Assembly: GCA_031291115.1 (NCBI GenBank)
Contig: JARLJQ010000006.1
Coordinates: 19,765 to 83,764 of the forward strand
Reading direction: 5' to 3'
Origin: Legionella sp.
GTDB taxonomy: Bacteria > Pseudomonadota > Gammaproteobacteria > Legionellales > Legionellaceae
Length of the DNA: 64,000 nucleotides
This document shows positions 18,425 to 29,200 of the stretch, in pieces; the stretch's first letter is position 1, and each line of letters starts with the position of its first letter. A program made the position numbers and the translations under genes. The notes below the pieces were generated by a model. That model saw only the letters and a program-made list of their open reading frames with translations, did no database searches and was not told the DNA's origin.

Positions 18425-19876
18425 TTATTCCTCAGTCAGTTTTACATGAGTGAGTAAAAATTTAATGACTGCATATAAAACAAGGCAACCTAAAGTTGCA
18501 ATAAAGAGTATGCCTAATTGCTGAGTAAACGCGGTTGCATAAAGCGCTTTTAGTGTAGCAATATTAGTTTCACCATCTGGAATTGCAGTTAATGATGATA
18601 ATTTCCCAGATAAAAATCCACCGATTCCTAAGGATACAAAAAAGATCCCCATCATGGTGCTGACTTTATTTTTATCTGCAAGAAGTGTAATTGCGGATAA
18701 TCCTACTGGGGAGAGTAATAATTCTGCTAGAGAAAACATTAAATAAGCAGGAATAATCAGTAAGGGCGGAAGCAACGCATTGTTATCGGTAACACGAGTA
18801 ACAAAAACGATGGAGCCATAAGCTAAGGTAATAATGAATATAGAGCATAAAAATTTTCTGCTAATGCTTAAACCTCGTTCCATCAAATTAAGCTGCGGAT
18901 TCTTTTTTGCTAAAAAATAACCAATCAATAACATACCAATGCTTTGAATCGTTACATAATAAGGTGCTGGAAATTGTATGCCTAAAAATGTGGGTTCAAC
19001 AACTCTTGAAATAAAGAGCGTCAATGACATGAATATTTGAAAATAAAAAGACCAAAAAACGACGGAGATAATGCACAACAAACCAATAACCAGCGTTTGT
19101 CGTGATTGATTGGCATGTTCACCATTTACTGAATGCAGAATATAACCAGTGGAAAATACCACTACCAGGCCAAAGATAAGGTTAGCCAACTGCGGTGAGT
19201 TTAAAATATAAAAAGATAAAGCCCACAACGCTATCATTAATCCTAAGGCAAGGGCGATTTTTTTAGCTTGGAACGAAAAAGGGTTGTAATCTCTGATTTT
19301 ATATTTCCTGACGCCCACCAGGAATACCATAAAAGCGATAATCATACCAAGAGCTGCACTTATGAATGAAGCGGTCCAGCCATAATGATCTTTAAGGATG
19401 CTGGGAAGGATAGTTCCCAAGACAATACCCGTGGTAATTCCCATATAAAAAATAGTAAAACCACTTTCTCGTCGAGGTGAATTGAGTAGGTACTCATTGC
19501 CTAGAAGTGAGGAAATATTAGGCTTTAACAAACCTGTTCCTACAGCAATTCCTGCCAAAGATGCAGTCAATGCCGTTGTATTGTCTACCAATGACAACAG
19601 ACAATAACTAATAAAAAGTACGAATGCGCCTAATAAAACAGCTCGCTTTTGGCCGATTAATTTATCAGCAATCCAGCCTCCAACCACAGGTGAAAGGTAA
19701 GTTAATGCAGTGAATGAGCCAACAAGAGCATAAATTTGTTTGTCAGGCCATTTAAAGTGTAAGGCTAAATAAAGCGCCAGAAGCGATTGAACAACATAAA
19801 AACCATAGCGCTCCCACATTTCAGTTGCAAAAAATACGCGTAATGACTTAGGGTGTTTATCCGGATAATGATGCAC
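18425..19876 (-). CDS. Proton-dependent oligopeptide (POT/PTR) transporter
   Basis: A 483-residue inner-membrane protein with 12-14 hydrophobic segments. It begins with the POT signature ExxER (E19, E22, R23 in ATEMWERYGFYV), needed for proton coupling, and has VGGWIADKLIGQKRAVLLGA between TM2 and TM3. It likely imports di- and tripeptides, suitable for an organism living on amino acids. E. coli Dtp proteins have the same length. The exact substrate cannot be predicted. Upstream on this strand lies the 413-bp spacer shared with the giant gene, which is transcribed divergently. Confidence 0.9.
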   Translation of the reverse strand: MHHYPDKHPKSLRVFFATEMWERYGFYVVQSLLALYLALHFKWPDKQIYALVGSFTALTYLSPVVGGWIADKLIGQKRAVLLGAFVLFISYCLLSLVDNTTALTASLAGIAVGTGLLKPNISSLLGNEYLLNSPRRESGFTIFYMGITTGIVLGTILPSILKDHYGWTASFISAALGMIIAFMVFLVGVRKYKIRDYNPFSFQAKKIALALGLMIALWALSFYILNSPQLANLIFGLVVVFSTGYILHSVNGEHANQSRQTLVIGLLCIISVVFWSFYFQIFMSLTLFISRVVEPTFLGIQFPAPYYVTIQSIGMLLIGYFLAKKNPQLNLMERGLSISRKFLCSIFIITLAYGSIVFVTRVTDNNALLPPLLIIPAYLMFSLAELLLSPVGLSAITLLADKNKVSTMMGIFFVSLGIGGFLSGKLSSLTAIPDGETNIATLKALYATAFTQQLGILFIATLGCLVLYAVIKFLLTHVKLTEE

Positions 19877-19973
19877 TTTATAGAGACACTTTTAAGTTGA
19901 GAATGAGGCTGAGTATAGCATAGCCTTATTAGGCTGCCTATTCTGCTCCAGGATTCCAAAAACAGGTTGTAAT

Positions 19974-20185
19974 TTAACGTGAGTTTCGGATAAGGAAACC
20001 ATTAGCCCTAATCTTTCCTTTGCTCCGTTCGTGCTGAGGAGGAGCAATAGCGACGTCTCGAAGCATTTGCATCAAGACTATAACCTTGTGCGAATGCTTC
20101 GAGACGGCGTAAACGCCTCCTCCGCACGAACGGTTCTGAGGGAAATTGTTGATCTAAATGCTTTCTAATTCGAAATTCACGTTAA
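19974..20185. mobile_element. MITE-like element, 212 bp, upstream of the giant gene
   Basis: The ends are inverted repeats, TTAACGTGAGTTTCG at 19974 and CGAAATTCACGTTAA at 20171, matching at 14 of 15 positions. Inside is a large inverted repeat at 20025-20133 (CCGTTCGTGCTGAGGAGG with CCTCCTCCGCACGAACGG at its outer ends; GTCTCGAAGCAT with ATGCTTCGAGAC inside). It has no coding capacity. No clear target-site duplication is seen. It fills most of the 413-bp gap between the POT gene and the giant gene; the remaining 100 bp before the giant gene are very AT-rich and hold its promoter. Confidence 0.7.
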
Positions 20186-20205
20186 TCTACTCTAAACGTT
20201 GGAAA

Positions 20206-20247
20206 ATTAATATTTTTGTTTTTAATATAAACATACTAGGCTATAAT
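20206..20247 (+). promoter_or_regulatory. Probable promoter of the giant gene, with a PmrA-box-like motif
   Basis: A perfect TATAAT is at 20242-20247, 43 bases before the start codon; the -35 region is weak (TTTTTA-like). At 20206-20214 is ATTAATATT, which matches eight of nine positions of the PmrA consensus cTTAATatT known from Legionella effector promoters. In DNA this AT-rich a chance match is quite possible. Confidence 0.35.
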
Positions 20248-20289
20248 TGCATATATTTAAAACATTATATTAAATTATAAGGCGGAAAA

Positions 20290-23200
20290 ATGTTTAACGA
20301 ACTCTATCCTCATTTAAATGCTAAATATAATATCGATAATTTTGAAGTTGTTTTTGAGGCACTTGAGAAGCATTTTAGTGACGTATTTCAGCTTAATGTG
20401 CTCGAAGATATAGCTAAATCCGGCCTTTCTGGTGGCAGCTACGAGCGACTTTTTGATAAGTGTATGCACAAATTAGCTGATTTACATACGGTAGAAGAGG
20501 TTGTAGCAAAGCTTTATGAGGTAATGCTGCGTTCTGAAATTACGCAAGATATAAAAAGCCAATTTATTTTTGTTCCTTCAGTTGGGCATCAATCATCAAA
20601 ACAATTCGGTTTTCTGGAAAAAACCGCTGTAGATACGCTCAAAGTAGGGGAACCATTATCTTTTATTGACATGATGCGTTTAACCAATGGAATTAATGGA
20701 CTTGCTGTGAAGGCTGGAAAAGCGGTTAGGAACGTGTCTGTCGTACACTTAAATCATTTAATTGCTTCCGCAAGGATTCGTGATGAAGTCCTGAGCAACT
20801 CAGAAGCATTATTGATTAACCTTCATCGTGATGTAAGAGGAATACCTAAATGGGGTGTCATTAATTTTACTAAACAGCCGTTGCAAGTGTATTGTGAAAC
20901 ACCTTTAACGGAACGCGAAAAATCAGAGCTACAGTCTGTTTTAAATACGGCGCTTAGCGAGGATCAATTTATCGGGGCAACAGCAAATAGTTTGCCATCG
21001 ACAGGCTACACCGCAATCGCCTGGTTGGATAATAACATCACCAAGACTTGGGATTTTGATGTCAATGCTGATTTTGTGTATTTATTAAAGACTATGATTA
21101 TTCTGTACTTTGGCGGAGATCAACCCGGTATGGAATTTCGCTTTACTCAGGATGAGCGCACTGAATATTGTACTGAGCATTTTCAAAAAATGATTGCTTC
21201 ATGTGAGAAAGATGAAAATGATTCATTAGATAACATCAAACCCGGATTCGTATTTGGGCGTTATGCTAATTTATTACCTCTAGGCGCTCTTGGCGAGCAA
21301 TCTTTCCGCCCTGGTGATTTTAGTAAAATAATTCAGATTGTTGGCGCTAACCGTTGGTCTTTGGATAATATAACCCCTTATTGTAATAAGGGGGTTAGAA
21401 CATTGCCCTATGGTTTTATAGGTACATTGACTAATTATCCCAATCTTGTAACAGAAACAGAGCAATCGGTTGAATTGGCTGTGCCTGAAAATTTAAATAT
21501 TGAGCTATTAAAACGATATTATCTGCAGGCTTGTAAAGCTGCTGGCGCAAATAACGTGTTCTTTGATTTATTGTGGGACAATATTACGAGGCCTGGTTCT
21601 TCTGAAACCCGTCAAGAATTTTATGCCACGATGCTACTATTAGCTTTTGTGCGCTCTAAAGCAAAAAAACGTGAGTTAATTATTACGTTACCGGCTCACT
21701 TGCAACTGATTGAGGAAGAGCAGCAATTTATTATTAAAAATCTGTCAGAAAATCCCTATGTAACTGAATTAACTATTAATGAAGATAATTATTCCCTATT
21801 ACGTATAAAAGAGGCATTAATACCTGCCCTAGCACGTAACCGCTGGCTTGCTGAAAAAGGGTATCTCCCTCCATTAGTAGATGATTATTGGCGTCAAGCA
21901 GCCCGATATTGGCTTATTCATTTATACGAGACGCCTAATATATTAGAGCCGAAAGAAGAGCATGAATTATTTAAACGCTGTGTTCTTGAAATGGGACTTA
22001 CTGGTTTAAATGAGCTTTTAGGTTTTTTAAATGATGAGTCTAATCATGAGTTTGTTCAAAATATTTTTGGTTCAAATAAGCCTGCTTTTTATGCTGCTTG
22101 TACTCATGAGGTTTATCCCAAGTATCTAGATGTTTTATTAACTTATTTGCAAATGCGCTCTTATTTTCCATTTAGTGAGTTAGGCATCTCATATCAACCT
22201 GGCAATAATCAAAGATTAGTTTCTTTAGTTGATGAAATAAACAAACTGGAACAATTTGAAAAAACAACGTTTACCGATTGTTTAAAAAACCCTAAACACT
22301 GTAAAGAATTTTTAGCAGAGTTAATTAAAGCAGCTCAAGAAAAACAATGGGTTGGATTGATTGTCATTCCCGAATTGGAAGATCCTGAGAGTGCATCAAA
22401 TCAACTGCGTGAATTACGGGTTATGTATACCTTCCTAAATGATGTGATTTTGCATAATCGTCATCTGACTGTAGCTGTTATGGAAATTAAGAAAATCCAG
22501 GAGCAAACAGATTTTACAATGCCTGGAGCTCAGGCAGCGGCATCTAGCAGTGGTTCAATGAATGCGGCAAAATCAATAGAACTTAATAATCAGGAAATTA
22601 CCCATATAAGCGAGAGTAGCCTTAACCATTTAAGAGAGGACAGTAAATGGCCTTTGAGAAAGGGGGGCGTGGTTCAATTGCAATTGCAACAACAGCAGCA
22701 AATTGAACAAGTAAGGCAGATACAACAAGAACAACAAAAAATGGTCATGAATACTCTTGAAGAGGCGATTACTAGTGAACTGGTTGATTATAACAATATT
22801 GAGCGCTTACTCGCTAAATATTTTGAAGAGTTTGAAGATGAAAATCCTGTAAAGGATGGTGCCGCTACTTTAAAAACAGAATCAGAAACTCTGTTGCAAG
22901 GGTTCTTTCACACCTGGATTAACGCTAATCCAGAAACGAATGCAACTCATGTAATTAAACAGATGACACCTGAAGCCGCTAAGGCTTTATTACGTCATCA
23001 CAGCCGTTTACCCTCTGGATTGAATCCTGAAAATCTGCCGAAAGGGTTTTATACACAACAATCTAAAGATAAACATTTAATCCTATGTTATAGCCCTGAA
23101 TTATCCTATATCAACCTGCCTAATGCATTAACGCTTAATTTAAATGTGAATGTTCCTAAAGCGGAGGCGTGGGAAGGGGATTTTCGTCAATTTGATTTAA

Positions 23201-26200
23201 AGAAATACACTCAATTTTCTGTTCAATTTGACAAAGACGATTGGCATAATATGATTATTTTTGCTCAACTGCAACCGCAGCAAGCAAGCTATGATGCTGC
23301 ATTTGACGACTTTTTATGGAGCAATGCGTCAATACAAGGAAAGCTTGAAGAAAATCAAGATAAAATTAAAAAGCATTGGCTGGTGTTTTTACAAGCTTGG
23401 CAATACGCTGGTGAAGAGGGGGTCGATCAGTTTATTGCACGAAGCGATGCTCGTTTAACGCTTACTCTTCCCCATGCAAAAGATCGTGTATTAAGCAAAA
23501 TAAGCTCCCCTGAGTTAAGGCAGTGGAGTAATCAGATTGAAATGGATGAGCGCTATCTGCGTGCTTTGGGGCAAATCTACTATCGTTATGGGGATTTAGG
23601 TCTTACCACATTCTTGAGTAAACTGCGCCAGTTAGAGGCTGTATTGGGCGCTGATTTTTTCAATCATTTTAATCAAACGATTATAGCTGCAAGTGATAAT
23701 TTTAACTGTTTTATAAATCCGAAATTTTTTGTCGTCTTAGACGAGATGATGACAAAATTAAAACCTCATGATGCTGCAGGAAATTTATTAGCCTGGAAAG
23801 TGGTTATGGAAAAACACATGAAGGCTGTTGGTTGGGAAAACATAGATACTTTATGGCATGGATTTGAGTATTTTGTCACAGAGCTTACCCAACTGGGGCT
23901 TAAGCTTGAAGGCCATGAGTTTGATGCAATTAGTTCGGAAAATATGTTAGTCGCTATGGACCGCATATTAAAGAGCTTAAATCAAATTCCTGATATGGAC
24001 ATGCAGCAGAATTTTTTACAGTCTCTTGCTGATTTAGATCTAACTTACGGCGGCGTACATTATGCGCTGCAGCATGAAGGATTTAAATATTTTGACCGTC
24101 AACTGGAGTTACATGATTTTGTTTTGGGAGCGCCTACTTACTCTCCTGATTTAGCGTCATTGTATTTGTGGCCACAAAATCAAGAAGCTGAACTTAAAAT
24201 GAAGCGTACACTCGCTTCTCAGTCTCAGTTAAGCCAACAAGCTTATCGTATTTTAACTGATAAGCTGAGTAATTCCGATATTGCCTCAAGACACCAATTA
24301 ATGTGGTTATTACATACTCAATACAATGCAACAGATATAGATTCAATAGTGCAATCACTGGATGGAGTTGCTCCAGATTTTCAAAGGCTAATTGCCCTGC
24401 ATTTGCATCAGGCGGTTTATGGGTTAGGTAATAAACAACTGGCGATAGACTTTAAGGCAGTAAGCGCACTGGAATCATTTGCTGCCTCTGAAAATATTGC
24501 TTCCTTATTAGAACAATATCCTCATGGAACCCTGCTTGAGGCAGCGAGCATTCTGTATCAGAAAAAGCGTTGGAGTAATACTAACGTACAGCAGCTCACT
24601 ACGCTATTAAGTGCACCATTGCATAAACCAGATGCTTATCCTGATTATTTGGCTCGGGAAGCTTATAAATTAGCAACTTTATTTAGTATCAGTAATCCTG
24701 ACAAACTTCTTGAGTTTTATACTAATACGTCTGATTTACGTCCTGTTGTCCAAAATGAACTAAGACTTTTAATCAATCAGCTGTTATCAATTAATTACGC
24801 AACCAGTGATTTGGATGCTTTAGACTCTGCTGGAAATTGGGATTTATTGCTTCAATGCATTAATGCAATGAAGGGGGATTTGGCACATGCAGCAACCCAT
24901 CGTATTGCCTTTATGGAACAATTAGACACCCAAGGACTTCAATTTAAATATTCAAAAAGTGGTGATTTGCGGGTGATCTTAAATCAACCTGCAGATAGAC
25001 CTGCTGACCTTGGTTATATTGTGGATCATGAGGATCGTCTATGGTCGTTCATGCAAAAGCATTTGTTAGTGTCTGTTCAGGGGGATGCGAAAGATACTCT
25101 AAAACCTTTGATGCGCTTTTTTAAGAAACTGCAATTAAATCGTACTTATCTAAATGAAATTGAGCCTTTATTATCTTCATTGGAAACTGCTAAAGAAGGT
25201 CGATATTGGAGTGCTACGTATTTTTATCAATTATTACGTGCCTTACAGCCGGAAGACGATCAAATGTCGTTTCCCATCTCCTTGATAAAGGTGATGCTGG
25301 AAGAAGAAACTATAGCGCCCAAATTGATTGATAGTGTGGAAAAAGAGTTCCCAGCTCTTTTGATTGAGCCCTTACAATTGATTTTGAGAAACACAGTCTT
25401 TGACCGTGAGCAACAAGCAACGCTTTGCCAAATTGTTCTGCGAGAATATAACTGGCAAGGTAACGTGTCTTTGTTGCAACAGATCATGTCTACTTTATCA
25501 ACAGAAGGCTATGCTGAAAGCCGTAGTTATGCTTTGGCTATATTAGCAAAAAGTACTAATTTTTATGATTTGGAAAAGCGCTTTGAAAATTGCCGTTGGT
25601 TATTACAGCATCAGGTCGATCCTAGGGTCGCAGGTCAGTGGACGCAAACAACCGCATTATGGTTAAAAGCGTTAAGCGAACGCAAGCAAGAAGAAGACTT
25701 GTTTGCACAAATCAAATCGCAATTTGAAGACTCACCGCTACGATTGTCTCTGGTGCTGCATATTGTCGCCTTTAGCACCTTGCGTCAGGGTTTAGGAAAT
25801 AATGAAAGTTATCTTCATGAACTGAATAAAAAAGCCTCTAAATTAGTCAATGGTTTGGCTGAAATGGAGGAGCAGGATTTAATTGAGTTGGCTCGTGCTT
25901 ATCCTCAAGAACCCTCACCAAGTGCTGATGATATTTTACGTTTAATTAAAAAACAAAAAACAAAAAATATCAGTTGGTCTGAGAGTTTGGATACCTACAA
26001 TCGTCAACCATTCCCTGAACCGCGCACGGATTATGGACTCGTATCAGACACTCGTGATGCTGACTTACAGCGTATGATTGCAGATACTAACGTCAGCTCT
26101 GATCAGGCACATCAAGGCTTATCTGCAGAAAAATCAGCTCAATTAACTTTAATTTTCAGTTATTTAAAGCAATTAGAAAGTGCTAAAGAGTTTCTTGATA

Positions 26201-29200
26201 ACAGTAAAAAACCCGTTTCCAAAATGACTCAAGAGGAGTTGGCTAAAGCGTTTCATGCGTATTCAAAAGCAATCCCTCAAGATGATATTACTCGCACAAA
26301 AGTGTGGACCATATTATTTGAGGTTTTAGGAAGAACGACACGTAAATATCCGCATTTAGCACAACAATTTGCCTTAATTTCTAATGATATTGCGGTTACT
26401 TCATCAACACGAGTTTTACAGTTGCTCATGGGCGAGGGTAAAAGCCATTATGTGGCCATGCGCGCAATACGCCATGCAGGCCAAGGCTTAATTGTTGATG
26501 TGTGTACTGCAAAACGCTCGCTTGCAGAGCGTGATCTTCAGGAATATAAAAATGTATATGATTATTTAGGAATAACAACTGCCTATATTCATCCTAAATC
26601 ATCACATGCATCCTATATGGATAATCAGGTTCACTACAGTACTCTGGGTGATTTGTCTCTCTTTTTAGATGAGCAAAGCTACACAAACCAGCCTATTGTC
26701 ATTGATCCACAGCATAGAGTGGCCTTATTTGATGAGTTTGACTTTATTCGTTTTGAGGAAGGCCGCAAAACCGAATACAACTATGCAAGACCAACAGGTA
26801 AAACACCAAAGCAAATGACCTGGTTTTACCAGGCGGTTAATGAGTTTTATACAAGTCATCGCAATGAATTAGTTGCTAGCGGCGACATTAATCTGGATAT
26901 GCTGCGTGCTTTTGCCAAGTCATTGATAGGCAATGCAGGTGAGAATGAAGAAAAACAACACTTAATTCACTCCATATTGCGTGATCCCATGTACATGGTG
27001 CAATGGTTGCAGTCAGCTCATGAGGCCCATACCCTGGAATGGGGTGTTGGTTTTACCGTACGTGAATTAAATATCAAAGTAGGTGATGAAGCCTACCCAA
27101 TGCGTGAAGTAATTCCTTTATCTTCAGACAACCAAAAGATGGAAGGTTCAACTTTTAGCGCCGGTGTTCATCAATTATTAGCCGTACGCTTGAATACTGA
27201 AGCACGTTTTGAAGGAAAACCTCAGAATTTCCATATTCATCCAGAAAGTAACATTATTAGTTCGCAAATAGCCGCACAACGAATGAATGAGTTATGGGCA
27301 AAATGGGAAGGGTTTTCCGGTACTATCTCTGCTGCGCAAATGGCGTTCCTTAATAAGGAGTACGGTACTCAAGTCTTGCATGTGCCAACCAACCAAAATG
27401 ATTTACGTTTCTGGCACAAACCTGCTTTTTATCGTAATGATGAGGCGCGTATCACGGCTTTAGTGCAACAAATTAGAACGTGTATTGAAAACAAGCAATC
27501 TATTTTGTTTTCTTGTAAAAATGATAAAAAAGTAGAGCAGTTAAACGCTATCCTGAAAGGCAAGTTTACTAAAGAAGAATTGGATAAGCATTTTATTTTT
27601 TATACCAATGAAGAGTCGCGTGGTGCGTTTGAAGTGCTGGCAGACAAATTTGCAAAAGAAAGCTGGCATGGTGGTAAAAAGCAACATGCAGTTGGTCTTG
27701 TCGCGTCAGGATTTGGACGTGGAGACAACGTGGGTGTTGAAGCGGTCTTTCTCTTTGACGTAAATGACACGAATGACCTTTTGCAAAAAGGGGGAAGAAC
27801 GGCAAGAAACGGTGCTGAAGGTGAAGTATTCCAATTCTATTTGGTTGATGAATTAAGGCATGAAGAAGAACGACTATGGGAAGTACTCGCTATTATTGTT
27901 CCTGCAGTAATCGATGACTTAAAAGAAAAACTAAACGAGGTGGTTGGTGAAACTGAGGATGAGCGCCTCTTTGAGCGAATTATGCTCCTACGAGAATACG
28001 TATTCACCTTACAAAATGCAGCAAATCAAGGTTATCACAATGCACTTGCCCAATACTCTTCTTGGGGTATGAATGCACTAGGAGTGATTGATGATCCTGC
28101 TGTACGCCAAGAGCTGACTACAAAATTTAGTTTCCAACTTAAAAAACTGGATAAATTATGGATTGATATTTCCAGCCAGGAGCAATTAAGTGTCGATGAG
28201 AAAATTGAGAAAATTGAACAGCAAATCGGTACAATGTCCATAGAATTTACTGCACGTTGTAATGAAGAAGAACTGCAGATTACTCCATTTGAATTGGCTC
28301 GTCGTAAGCCCAATTCAGTTAACTTGGTTATTCCAGAGCCACCTCGAAAACCGACGGATCAAGATCGGGTAATTGCTTCTATTTGCAGTGTGATGAGTCA
28401 TTTACCTGATCTATTGTTGACTGATCACAAAGTGTCCACTATTCCCCATGACTTAGAGCTTTTGGCTCTAAGAGAAGATAAATTACAGCAATTTGCAAAA
28501 CGAATTACTTCTTGTACTTCTGCTGTTGAATTCATGCATAAGCTGAAGCTTTCTGTGATGCAAATTGAGAATCCTTCTGAAGCTTGGGTAGCACTTGAGG
28601 GAGCCGCATCCATAAAAATTGATACGGAAGCGTTGTTTGTCGGAGTTTCTGATTCGGTAAAAGTTCGTTGTGCACTTGCTTTTGATGGATTGCTGCCTGA
28701 CTTACAGAGCCAAATTATTGCTGCTTTAGGTGTTAACAATTTAGTATCTGCGGATGCTCGTATTAATGAAGCACTGCCGATTATTGAATATTTAGGTACC
28801 TTCTCTCTGGAGCAACAGAACAATTGGGGCTCGGAATTTATTAGTAAAATCGGACAGTTACACCAAAGTACCACTCCAAAGTTATTGTCTTTGCGTTTGA
28901 ACACGAGTCATCCGATGAGTTATTCGCACTTTACCGCACTTGGAGCTATTCTGGTTAAAACGTTATCTAAAACAAAAGCGCTAGATGACCAGGAGCTGTT
29001 TGATTTATACAGCCAATTGGATAGAGCGGTTGCCGTTGCGCCTGAGCAACGTATTCGGATGTTAGCTAAATGGGAAGCGTGGATGGCGTCCTTGCCTAAA
29101 GAAGAAGTTAAACCTTTTCTAATGACTTTTTGCTATAACATGGAGCATTTTAAAGAAGGTGAAAACTGGGATACGTTTAGTACTTTAGTGAAAAAAACTC

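Noticed and set aside
27593..27805. - strand open frames within the giant gene (several of 60-160 codons)
   Set aside because: They lie opposite an uninterrupted coding frame, have no start signals and look like shadows.
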